A stretch of 6,538 nucleotides of DNA from Candidatus Hydrogenedentota bacterium (GTDB lineage Bacteria > Hydrogenedentota > Hydrogenedentia > Hydrogenedentales > SLHB01). The stretch spans positions 1 to 6,538 of the forward strand of contig PWNM01000168.1 of the NCBI GenBank assembly GCA_003557825.1, written 5' to 3'. Shown here piece by piece: positions 1-6,538 of this stretch. Under the pieces are notes generated by a model. That model ran no database searches, was not told the DNA's origin, and was given only the letters and a program-made list of their open reading frames with translations. The translations under genes were made by a program, and so were the position numbers. How positions within the stretch are numbered: position 1 is the stretch's first letter; each line of letters opens with the position of its first letter.

Positions 1-1661
1 GTTTCAAGGCTGGGGACGTTACACAACGTCAGGAGTTTTTGGGCATAGGGGGAGATGTGGGAGAGCTTGAAGTGGGTCTTATGGCCGATTTGGAGCTTTG
101 CGACCGTAATGTCGGACAACTCGCGCCAGATCTCGGCGAGGCTGCCTGCCTCACATCGGTGGGTGTCTGGGTCCCGCGTCAGGACCGGTGCCAGCCGTTG
201 GCGTAGCTCCCAAATGACACGATAGGCCAGAAAACAGGCAAACAGGTGGCCACGCACCTGGGCTTCGTTAAAGTGGCGAATGGGACGGGTCTGGATGTCG
301 GTAGTCTTCATCACGCGAAAGGCCTGTTCAACGTGTTTGAGGTCTTTGTAGCGGTCGCGCAGGTCTTCGGGACTTCCCTTCGCCGGGTCGGCGTTGGAAC
401 GAACGACGTAACAACCGTCCAGGCGCTCATAGCGTTTGAGTTCATCATTGCGGCGGGTGTAGGTAAACACGCCCTCCTCACAGGTCACGGTGAAGAAACG
501 TTGCATACCCCAGCGGTTGAGCCACCGGTACAAGCGACGGGCGATACAGTCTTTGCGCTTCAGGCGCCCCGCCTCCACGTTCGTGCGCAAACGTTCCAGT
601 TTCTGCTCGGTCAAGGCCACAAGCCGCAGACGGGTTTCCCGATCGCGCGCCTCCCGTTGCGGATTGTGGCACAGCACGTAGCGCGTACCCTGGTGGTCCA
701 CTTCCGTCAGATTTTGATGGTCAAACAGCTCCAACTGGATGGGATGGCCTTCGTCTTCTACCAGGCTCATCATTTCCTGGCGGGTCAGCGCCGTAATGTA
801 GCGAAATCGCTCCCACCACCCTTCCCGTTCCAACTCCTCGATCCGCGCATGGGTTACCATACCCCGGTCGCCCACAAAGGTGAACTCTTCCAATCCCAGC
901 TTCTCCTTGAGAGTCACCAGTTCCTGCTTGACCGTTGTCTGGTCGGAGGTGTTGCCCTTGAACACGTCCAGCCAGATGGGGCAACCGTTTGCGTCACAAA
1001 CCACCCCAAGCACGACTTGCTTCTTACCCTTCTTTCCGTCTCGGTTGTACCCATAGGCTCCCAGCGCACAGGTGTCGCCCTCGAAATAACTCGACGTGAT
1101 GTCGTACAGATATAAGTCGCCGGGCGCATGGTTTCGCCCAAACAACTCCTGTAACATGCCCTCGCGCGCTCCTTCCAGACCCGCCAGCGCCGCGTACCAT
1201 GTCTTCAAGCTCGGCGCAGCTTCCTGCCCCAACAAGAACGCCAAGGGCTCCCGCTCGAAGCGCCGCTGTTGCGCCATGACCGACAAGGGCTTGGCCGCAG
1301 TAACCCGTTCGGTGATGATGTGCAGAACCGCTACCGCCTGCCGCGGCGGCAAACAGGCCATAACGGCCTCATGGATGCCCAGCTGTTTGAGCGCCGTCAA
1401 TACCACGAAGGCCGGGCCCGCCACGACCGACCCCTGATACGCAACCTCATCGACAAGGGCATAGTCCTCCAACGCACGGGCATCCCCCCGTTTGAGTCCT
1501 TCTTCCACTAATTTGACGATGAATTTCGGGAGTTTGGCCAGACTCACAATGGTCCGGTTGCGGGACACACCTTTTTCATCGCGGTAGGACGTGACCACCA
1601 ACGGCGTTTCGTATACTTTATCCTTATAGCGACGTCTTGCGTAAGATACTCTGAGTTTCAT
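1..1661 (-). CDS. IS1634-family (IS4 superfamily) DDE transposase, C-terminal end beyond window
   Basis: This enzyme cuts and joins the ends of its own insertion sequence. The frame stays open from an ATG at 1661 down to base 3, giving 553 codons, with the stop just outside the window. The N-terminus reads MKLRVSYARRRYKDKVYETP, which fits the start of this family. The likely catalytic triad is D187 (in LYDITSSYFEG), D265 (in FVGDRGMV) and E445 (in KHVEQAFRVMK). The C-terminal signature Y438-x2-L-x3-E445-x6-K452 is followed by the typical segment IQTRPIRHFNEAQVRGH. The wide gap between D265 and E445 matches the inserted beta-strand domain of IS4-type transposases. Family members are usually about 550-600 residues, so nearly all of this one is present and no frameshift or stop is visible. 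The element may therefore be active. There is no Shine-Dalgarno sequence before the ATG; see the promoter entry. The family call rests on motifs read by eye. Confidence 0.9.
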   Translation of the reverse strand, partial: MKLRVSYARRRYKDKVYETPLVVTSYRDEKGVSRNRTIVSLAKLPKFIVKLVEEGLKRGDARALEDYALVDEVAYQGSVVAGPAFVVLTALKQLGIHEAVMACLPPRQAVAVLHIITERVTAAKPLSVMAQQRRFEREPLAFLLGQEAAPSLKTWYAALAGLEGAREGMLQELFGRNHAPGDLYLYDITSSYFEGDTCALGAYGYNRDGKKGKKQVVLGVVCDANGCPIWLDVFKGNTSDQTTVKQELVTLKEKLGLEEFTFVGDRGMVTHARIEELEREGWWERFRYITALTRQEMMSLVEDEGHPIQLELFDHQNLTEVDHQGTRYVLCHNPQREARDRETRLRLVALTEQKLERLRTNVEAGRLKRKDCIARRLYRWLNRWGMQRFFTVTCEEGVFTYTRRNDELKRYERLDGCYVVRSNADPAKGSPEDLRDRYKDLKHVEQAFRVMKTTDIQTRPIRHFNEAQVRGHLFACFLAYRVIWELRQRLAPVLTRDPDTHRCEAGSLAEIWRELSDITVAKLQIGHKTHFKLSHISPYAQKLLTLCNVPSLE

Positions 1662-1670
1662 GCAAGCATG
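1659..1670. repeat. Small palindrome CATGC-AA-GCATG over transposase start codon and -10 box
   Basis: Two perfect 5-base arms (CATGC and GCATG) flank AA. The left arm contains the complement of the ATG start codon and the right arm overlaps the -10 box by three bases. It could be a binding site for a repressor or the transposase itself, but a palindrome this short also arises by chance. No second copy was noticed nearby. Confidence 0.3.
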
Positions 1671-1696
1671 ATAGCACATAATAGGATTTAAGTCAA
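1668..1696 (-). promoter_or_regulatory. Transposase promoter, sigma70-like, probably giving a leaderless mRNA
   Basis: On the minus strand there is a -35 box TTGACT (1696-1691), a 17-base spacer and a -10 box TATCAT (1673-1668). Both boxes are close to consensus and the spacing is ideal. The -10 box ends only six bases before the ATG, so transcription should begin at or within a base or two of the A of the start codon (1661). No purine-rich ribosome site precedes the ATG, which agrees with leaderless translation. Confidence 0.7.
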
Positions 1697-1765
1697 GTCA
1701 GAATACAATATTTACTAGCGACAATTCCGGGAGCGGCCATACGTCCTAAATACTTTTCAAAAAAG

Positions 1766-3598
1766 GACTTATACCCAACGACACCCAACAACCTCCATCA
1801 AGAGTTACCTAACTTCCGTTTCGACCTCTTGCGCAAACAAATCGAAGCCTGCCATGCCGTTGATATTCGCACGCCCATCTACATCTCGGCCGGCTTTGAC
1901 GAATGGGCTGCCCGGTTGCATCCGGAGTGGGTCGAACGCACGCCCGAGGGCGGCATCGTGGGCGCCGGTCCCTTGCAGGCCGGTTGGCGAAAGCTCTGCT
2001 TCAACACGCCCTATGTCGACTATCTGGAGCAACAGACGACCGAGGTCTTCGACAAGTTCGGTGACTTGGCGCACGGCATCTTCTTCGACATCATCTCGCA
2101 AAGCCCCTGCTGCTGCAAATGGTGTCTCGAACGGATGGACCGGGAAGGGCTCGACCCCGAGGATTCCATGGACCGCATGAGCAACGCCAATGCCGTGCTC
2201 AAAGGCTTTAAGCAACGCATGACCGCCTGCGTCCGGAAACACAGCGCCACCTGCGACCTGTTTTACAACTCGGGTCATGTGGGACCGTATATTCGTCAGA
2301 CCCTCGATAACTATACTCATCTCGAATTGGAATCATTGCCCGGTTTACGTGATGGTTGGGGCTACGAGCATTTCCCCATCACGGTGCGCTTCGCCCGCAA
2401 CCTGGGCCGCGACATCCTCGGAATGACCGGCAAGTTTCAGACGACATGGGGCGACTTCGGCGGATTCAAAGATCAGGCCGCCCTCGAATACGACTGTTTC
2501 GGCGCCTTGGCCTATGGAGCGAAATGCAGCATCGGCGATCAGTTGCATCCATCCGGGGCCATCTGCCCCCACACCTATGACCTTATCGGGTCGGTGTATC
2601 GCCAAGTGGCCGAGAAACAACCCTGGTGCGATGATGTAACGGCCGTCACCGAGCTGGCCGTACTCACCCCGGAGTCGCTCGACGGCGTAAGTCATACGGG
2701 CCTCTCTCCCGCCGTCCGTGGCGCGTATCGGATGCTCGAGGAGCTTCATTATCAGTTCGATATCGTGGATGTGGAAAACGACTACAGCCAGTACAAGGTC
2801 CTCATCCTACCGGATGAGCTTCCCATAAGCATTGCCTTACAGACCAAGATCGACGCTTTTGTGGCAAATGGCGGCCGTATCCTGGCCACCCACAAGGCTG
2901 GATTGGCCCCCGACGAGCAGACCTTTGTATTGCGGGCCCTTCCGGTCACTCCGGAAGGCGATTCGGACTTCGATCCGGAATATGTCGTCGCCCGTGAAAA
3001 CGCCCGTATGGGCATGCACAGCGGTCCGTATTGCCTTTATGGGCGTGGACTCCGTGTCATCCCTCGTGACGGAGCGACGGTATTGGCCGATCTATGGCAA
3101 CCCTATTTCAACCGGACCTACCGGCATTTTTGCTCGCACCATCAAACGCCTTACCAGGGCGAGGCGGGCTATCCTGAAACCGTGGTTTCGGAAAAGGCGG
3201 CCTATTTGGCCCATCCGCTGTTCTCTATGTATCACCAATACGGCGCCCGCGTCTTCCGGCACTTGGTGCAGAACGCCCTGGTTCGGCTTTTACCCAAGCG
3301 GCTCGTCGAGACGAATGCCCCGACTACGGCCCATATTTCTTTGAACCGTCAGGCCGACCCCGACCGCTATGTATTGCATATCCTGCACTACATTCCCGAA
3401 GGCCGGTCGCGACTCGTCGAGACCATCGAGGAGGCGATTCCCCTTTACGATGTCAGTCTACGGGTGCGGCTGCCCCACAAACCGGAAACGGTCTATTTGG
3501 CGCCATCGCGGGAGGCCCTTGAATTCGACTGGTCCGACGGTTGTGCCAGGGTCCAAGTCCCCAAAGTCCATGGCCACGCCATGGTCGTATTTGAGTGA
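1766..3598 (+). pseudogene. 5'-truncated glycoside-hydrolase-like gene (GHL6-type barrel plus beta-galactosidase trimerisation-like domain)
   Basis: Residues are numbered from the TTG at 1829, the first possible start in frame (589 residues). Residues 1 to about 260 resemble the putative glycosyl hydrolase family GHL6, a TIM-barrel fold. Features include RTPIYISAGFDEWAARLHPEW (9-34 region), GIFFDIISQ with D87, a cysteine cluster CCCKWC (94-99), LELESLPG with acidic E166 and E168, and TTWGDFGGFKDQ (205-216). Residues about 270-400 look like the flavodoxin-like trimerisation domain of GH42 beta-galactosidases (AYRMLEELHYQFDIVDVEND, then KVLILPDE and FVANGGRILATH). The C-terminal part ends in a probable beta-sandwich. 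Similarity continues upstream of the TTG (YPTTPNNLHQELPNFRFDLL, 1772-1831), so the true gene began further left and lost roughly its first barrel strands to the IS. There is no ribosome site before the TTG. The substrate is unknown. The family call is fairly sure; loss of function is inferred. Confidence 0.8.
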
Positions 3599-3653
3599 CC
3601 CGGACCAAACAAAGGACAAGTTCAACACCAGCTTTTCCTTGGAATTCGAGTGG

Positions 3654-3683
3654 TTGCGTTGCATCGGCCCCATATGCTACGCT
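3654..3683 (+). promoter_or_regulatory. Possible promoter for tpiA-secG
   Basis: The 165-base gap between the hydrolase remnant and tpiA holds TTGCGT (3654-3659), an 18-base spacer and TACGCT (3678-3683), with a TG one base upstream of the -10 (an extended -10 form). The match is moderate. It would give a leader of about 75 bases. No clear terminator for the upstream gene was seen in this gap. Confidence 0.35.
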
Positions 3684-3763
3684 TTCCGTTCAATTCCGGG
3701 CTGTTTCTTGCAGTCCGCTACGTTGTAATCACACACGCATAAAGGCCAAAGAAAGGGGATTCC

Positions 3764-4519
3764 GTGAGAAAGCCGTTGATAGCCGGAAACTGGAAGATGA
3801 ATATGCACATCGGCGAGGCGGTCGCCTTGGTGAACGACCTGAAACCACTTGTCGCCGGTATTGATGGTGTCGATATCGTGGTGTGCCCGGTGTTTACGGC
3901 GCTTCATGCCGTCAGCCAGACCATCGACGGCACAAACATCCAGTTGGGCGCGCAGAACTGCTATACCAAGGAAAGCGGCGCTTATACCGGCGAGGTTTCC
4001 CCTCAATTCCTCCAAGACGCTGGATGCTCCTGGGTCATCATCGGCCACAGCGAACGGCGTCAGTACTTCGGGGAAAGCAATGCGTTTTTAAATGAGAAGC
4101 TGAAGTTCGCTCTGAGCGCGGGCCTCAAGGTCATGTTTTGTATTGGCGAGACCCTTGAAGAACGGGAAAGCGGCAATATGGACGATGTCCTGCGCTCGCA
4201 AGTACTTGAGGGACTCGCAGGATTGTCGGAAGCTGATTTCGCTTCGGTGTCCATTGCCTATGAACCGGTGTGGGCCATTGGTACCGGCGTAACGGCAACC
4301 CCGGAGCAGGCCGAAGACGCCCACGCATTTGTGCGAAATCTGGTGAAAGAGCAATTCGGCCCGTCCGTGGCCGACAATGTACGCATTCAATACGGTGGAA
4401 GCATGAAGCCAGACAATGCGGCCGAGCTGATGGCCAAACCCAACGTCGATGGCGGACTCATCGGCGGAGCTTCACTGAAGGCCGATAGTTTCGCCGCGAT
4501 TGTCAAGGCGGCATGCTGA
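3764..4519 (+). CDS. tpiA: Triosephosphate isomerase
   Basis: TpiA interconverts dihydroxyacetone phosphate and glyceraldehyde 3-phosphate in the cytoplasm, in glycolysis and gluconeogenesis. The protein has 251 residues, normal for the bacterial enzyme, and all key residues are intact. These are N9 and K11 in AGNWKMN, the electrophilic H95 in VIIGHSERRQYFGE, the catalytic base E167 in AYEPVWAIGTG, and the flexible loop 6 from about 168 to 179. The phosphate-binding glycines are in YGGSMKP (210-216) and GGLIGGASL (230-238). The start is GTG at 3764, preceded by AAAGGGG at about 3752-3758 with five bases of spacing. Starting there gives the standard N-terminus RKPLIAGNWKMN. secG follows 18 bases after the stop, so the two are very likely cotranscribed. 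The gap and pgk genes that often sit upstream are absent from the window. Confidence 0.98.
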   Translation: MRKPLIAGNWKMNMHIGEAVALVNDLKPLVAGIDGVDIVVCPVFTALHAVSQTIDGTNIQLGAQNCYTKESGAYTGEVSPQFLQDAGCSWVIIGHSERRQYFGESNAFLNEKLKFALSAGLKVMFCIGETLEERESGNMDDVLRSQVLEGLAGLSEADFASVSIAYEPVWAIGTGVTATPEQAEDAHAFVRNLVKEQFGPSVADNVRIQYGGSMKPDNAAELMAKPNVDGGLIGGASLKADSFAAIVKAAC

Positions 4520-4537
4520 AAGGATTGGTAACGACCT

Positions 4538-5122
4538 ATGTTTGGCGCCATTTTTAGTCTCGAAGCCCTTCGCTGGTTGATGTGGATCCTCTACATCCCC
4601 AGTTGTATCGGGCTTATCGTAATCGTCCTGTTGCAAAAGGGCAAAGGCACAGGATTCGCCGGAGCCTTCGGTATGGGGCCAGGTTCGGATGCCGTCTTCG
4701 GTCCACGAGCCCGCAAAAGCCTGCCTGTGAAGATGACCTATGGCATGGCCGCCTTGTTTATTATACTGGCCCTCGGGTTGTCCGTTGTTGAAGGTCGGGT
4801 TGCCCGAGGCCGGGCGCCCGAGTTTGTCGAAGATGACGTGATTGTCGCGGAACCAAGCCAACTCGAAGGCCTAGGCGAGGCCTATGAAGACGAAGAAGAA
4901 CTCGAGCTGACGCCAGACGAACTGGATCGAACCATCGAAGACGTGCCGGCAGAGGAACTGCCCGATGAGGCGGTCCCACCCGTGCCCGATGTCGATCAGC
5001 CCTTGGAGACGCCGTTCGAAACCCCGCTGGTGACGCCCGAGGAACCTTCGGACGACGCCGAGGATGAATCCCTCGAAGATACCGCCGAGCCGGAGGACGA
5101 TGCCGGGAGCGACGAGGAATAG
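4538..5122 (+). CDS. secG: Preprotein translocase subunit SecG with long acidic C-terminal extension
   Basis: SecG is the small accessory subunit of the SecYEG channel in the inner membrane and assists SecA-driven export. Residues 12-33 form the first membrane segment, ending in the family motif VLLQKGKGTGFAGAFG. A short cytoplasmic loop follows (DAVFGPRARKSLPVK), then the second membrane segment at about 67-84. The usual protein is about 75-130 residues; this one has 194. Residues 95-194 contain 42 Asp or Glu and only one basic residue (R131), with proline-rich ETP-type repeats around 157-170. By the known topology of E. coli SecG this tail would be periplasmic. The ATG at 4538 gives the expected N-terminus. 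A GAAAGGA stretch overlaps the tpiA stop but lies about 13 bases away, so initiation may depend partly on coupling to tpiA translation. The SecG identity is secure; the role of the tail is unknown. Confidence 0.93.
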   Translation: MFGAIFSLEALRWLMWILYIPSCIGLIVIVLLQKGKGTGFAGAFGMGPGSDAVFGPRARKSLPVKMTYGMAALFIILALGLSVVEGRVARGRAPEFVEDDVIVAEPSQLEGLGEAYEDEEELELTPDELDRTIEDVPAEELPDEAVPPVPDVDQPLETPFETPLVTPEEPSDDAEDESLEDTAEPEDDAGSDEE

Positions 5123-5153
5123 TCGCAACCTGTTGGATATGACATAGCTATCT

Positions 5154-5188
5154 CGGCCCAAAGCGCGCGGTTTGCTTTGGGCCGTTTT
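5154..5188 (+). terminator. Rho-independent terminator or attenuator between secG and murA
   Basis: A perfect 11-base-pair stem (CGGCCCAAAGC at 5154-5164, GCTTTGGGCCG at 5174-5184) with a 9-base loop is followed by TTTTC. It begins 31 bases after the secG stop. The T tract is short, so termination may be partial. No T run follows in the opposite orientation, so it works only for rightward transcription. It ends about 20 bases before the murA ATG, too close for a complete promoter in between. Confidence 0.8.
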
Positions 5189-5196
5189 CATTCAAA

Positions 5197-5203
5197 AAGG
5201 GGG
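5197..5203 (+). promoter_or_regulatory. murA ribosome binding site
   Basis: AAGGGGG lies four bases before the ATG at 5208. It decides the start, because the same frame is open back to a TTG at 5172. That TTG falls inside the terminator hairpin, has no ribosome site and would add 12 residues not seen in MurA proteins. Confidence 0.65.
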
Positions 5204-5207
5204 TTTC

Positions 5208-6464
5208 ATGGACAAGATCCTGATACGGGGCGGAGCGCCCCTTCGCTGCACAGTGGCCATTCGCGGCGCCAAAAACGCCACCTTGCCGTTGATGGCCGCG
5301 GCCATTCTCGCCGAAAAACCGTGCACCCTGCACAACGTGCCCTGTTTGCACGACATTTTTACCATGGACAAGATCCTATCCGACATGGGAATGGCCGTCG
5401 AGTTTACCGGTCGGTATATGCATCTCGACAGCAGCTCGATGAATTCGGTCGAAGCTCCCTACGATCTCGTACGTAAAATGCGGGCCTCATTCTTTGTGCT
5501 GGGCCCCTTGCTGGGACGTTTCGGCAAGGCCCGGGTTTCGCTGCCCGGCGGTTGCGCCATTGGAGCGCGGCCCGTGGACATCCACCTCAAGGGTCTCGAG
5601 GCCTTGGGGGCGACGATACGCATAGAAAGTGGATATGTAGAAGCAGAAGGAGCGCTCACAGGGGCCGACATCACCCTGGACTTCCCCAGCGTGGGCGCCA
5701 CCGAAAACATGATCATGGCGGCCTGTCGCGCCTCGGGCGTCACCCGGTTGAGCAATGTAGCCCGGGAGCCTGAGATTGTCGATCTGGCCCAGTTTCTTAA
5801 TACCCTGGGCGCGCGGATCTCGGGGGCAGGCACAGACCTAATCACCATCGTGGGCGTCGATGCACTGAGCGGCGGCGAACATACCGTCATCGGCGATAGG
5901 ATTGAGGCCGGAACATTTTTATTGGCCGCTGTTGCGACCCACGGCGACGTGACCGTGCAGGGCGCCCAGTCGGAGCATCTCACTGCTTTTTTGGGCAAAC
6001 TCGAGGAGTCAGGCGCAACGATCGAGATCGGGGCCAATCGCATTCGCGCCAAGGCCGCCAATGGGTTTGAAGGCGTTGACATCACCACCCAACCCTTCCC
6101 GGGGTTCCCGACGGACCTCCAGGCTCAGATGATGGCCATGCTCAGCGTGGCTCAAGGGGTGAGCATTATCAAGGAGATGGTCTTTGAGAGTCGTTTCATG
6201 CAGGTGGCTGAGTTGCTCCGTATGGGAGCAGATATCGAAGTGGACGGCAATACCGCTGTCGTGCGCGGCGTGAAAAATCTAAGCGGCGCGCCGGTCATGG
6301 CCTCGGATCTACGAGCCAGCGCCGCCTTGGTCATCGCCGGATTGATCGCCCAAAAAGGCGAAACGGCCATCTCGCGCGTGTATCATATTGACCGCGGATA
6401 TGAACGAATAGAAGAACGGCTCTGTGCCTTGGGAGCGGACATCCGCCGGGTACGAGAAGGGTAA
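5208..6464 (+). CDS. murA: UDP-N-acetylglucosamine 1-carboxyvinyltransferase (enolpyruvyl transferase)
   Basis: MurA transfers enolpyruvate from phosphoenolpyruvate to UDP-GlcNAc, the first committed step of peptidoglycan synthesis, in the cytoplasm. From the ATG at 5208 it has 418 residues, matching the E. coli enzyme in size. The conserved substrate residues K22 and N23 lie in IRGAKNATLP. The catalytic loop PGGCAIGARPVDIHLKGL carries C116, equivalent to E. coli Cys115. D303 in FPTDLQAQ corresponds to Asp305, and R396 lies in HIDRGYERIEE. The two-domain inside-out barrel appears complete. Because the loop residue is Cys rather than Asp, the enzyme is expected to be sensitive to fosfomycin (inference from the known family mechanism). 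The hairpin just upstream separates it from secG. The next start codon lies 42 bases after its stop, suggesting cotranscription with that gene. Confidence 0.97.
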   Translation: MDKILIRGGAPLRCTVAIRGAKNATLPLMAAAILAEKPCTLHNVPCLHDIFTMDKILSDMGMAVEFTGRYMHLDSSSMNSVEAPYDLVRKMRASFFVLGPLLGRFGKARVSLPGGCAIGARPVDIHLKGLEALGATIRIESGYVEAEGALTGADITLDFPSVGATENMIMAACRASGVTRLSNVAREPEIVDLAQFLNTLGARISGAGTDLITIVGVDALSGGEHTVIGDRIEAGTFLLAAVATHGDVTVQGAQSEHLTAFLGKLEESGATIEIGANRIRAKAANGFEGVDITTQPFPGFPTDLQAQMMAMLSVAQGVSIIKEMVFESRFMQVAELLRMGADIEVDGNTAVVRGVKNLSGAPVMASDLRASAALVIAGLIAQKGETAISRVYHIDRGYERIEERLCALGADIRRVREG

Positions 6465-6506
6465 ACGCCCTTTCGCCCCCAACAGCCAAGTGGGAGAAGC
6501 AATCGC

Positions 6507-6538
6507 ATGAATATCATCACCATCACCTCCGAGGCGGA
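6507..6538 (+). CDS. Start of an unidentified gene, cut by the window edge
   Basis: An ATG at 6507 opens a frame reading MNIITITSEA before the edge. GGGAGAAG (6492-6499) is a good ribosome site about seven bases upstream. The 42-base gap and same direction suggest it shares a transcript with murA. Ten complete codons are too few to name the product; genes such as prmC or hisD are common murA neighbours, but nothing here proves either. Confidence 0.55.
   Translation, partial: MNIITITSEA

Larger units (their letters stand above)
1..1740 (-). mobile_element. Insertion sequence, IS1634-like, one end in window (outer boundary approximate)
   Basis: The element contains the transposase and its promoter-side end. 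The far end, with the second inverted repeat, lies left of base 1, so the terminal repeats and target duplication cannot be read here. The promoter-side boundary lies between about 1700 and 1771. Bases up to about 1720 are AT-rich and non-coding, whereas codons resembling the interrupted hydrolase can be followed from about 1766. The GC-rich stretch 1718-1740 (containing CAATTCCGGGAGCGGCC) is a reasonable candidate for the terminal inverted repeat, but that is inference. The element points away from the gene it interrupts. Confidence 0.75.

Noticed and set aside
246..1115. Long open frame on the plus strand (289 codons).
   Set aside because: It lies antisense within the transposase, whose minus-strand frame is unbroken and carries all DDE motifs. 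The plus-strand translation shows no recognisable domain.
1805..2320. Minus-strand open frame of 171 codons opposite the hydrolase.
   Set aside because: The plus-strand frame here carries the family motifs; the opposite frame is a by-product of GC-rich codon structure.
3691..3700. Ten-base repeat CAATTCCGGG shared with the IS end at 1722-1731, which might mark a second IS scar before tpiA.
   Set aside because: Chance 10-base matches are expected several times in a window this long, and the similarity does not extend on either side.
3708..3729. TTGCAG and TGTAAT hexamers just before tpiA as a promoter.
   Set aside because: The spacer is only 10 bases, far from the 16-18 required.
5172..5207. 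Upstream TTG start for murA adding 12 residues.
   Set aside because: The TTG lies inside the terminator stem-loop without a ribosome site, whereas ATG 5208 has AAGGGGG four bases upstream and gives the usual MurA N-terminus.
6455..6477. Small hairpin AAGGG...CCCTT at the murA stop codon.
   Set aside because: Only five base pairs and no T tract follow, so it is not a credible terminator; the next gene start is close and has its own ribosome site.

Overview
The window looks like a bacterial chromosome segment of moderately high GC. It carries an ordinary housekeeping gene block next to an insertion sequence (IS) that has damaged a carbohydrate-active gene. SecG and MurA mark it as bacterial. 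The broken gene belongs to a glycoside-hydrolase-like family that I associate mainly with Planctomycetes, Lentisphaerae, Verrucomicrobia and Hydrogenedentes-type genomes, so such a lineage is plausible. This placement is inference from family distribution, not something the sequence proves.

Layout. Bases 1 to about 1740 hold most of an IS1634-type element. Its DDE transposase reads leftwards from an ATG at 1661 and runs off the left edge, with 553 codons in the window and no internal stop. A good sigma70-type promoter (1668-1696) sits so close to the start codon that the transposase mRNA is probably leaderless. From about 1766 to 3598 lies the 3' part of a glycoside-hydrolase-like gene (GHL6-type barrel plus a beta-galactosidase trimerisation-like domain). 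It has lost its 5' end and its start site at the IS junction.

From 3764 to the right edge, all genes read rightwards: tpiA (triosephosphate isomerase), secG (translocase subunit with an unusually long acidic tail), murA (first committed step of peptidoglycan synthesis) and the first codons of an unidentified gene. tpiA-secG is a familiar neighbourhood, but the usual gap-pgk partners are not upstream. A perfect 11-bp stem-loop followed by TTTT lies between secG and murA, only about 20 bases before the murA ATG. It either ends the tpiA-secG transcript or acts as an attenuator inside the murA leader.

How the parts work together. tpiA serves glycolysis and gluconeogenesis, secG protein export, and murA the cell wall. 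They are grouped as growth-related functions rather than one pathway. I found no CRISPR array, tRNA, rRNA or convincing novel multi-gene system. The points most worth a second look are the acidic SecG tail, the terminator in the murA leader, the IS-truncated hydrolase and the leaderless transposase start.
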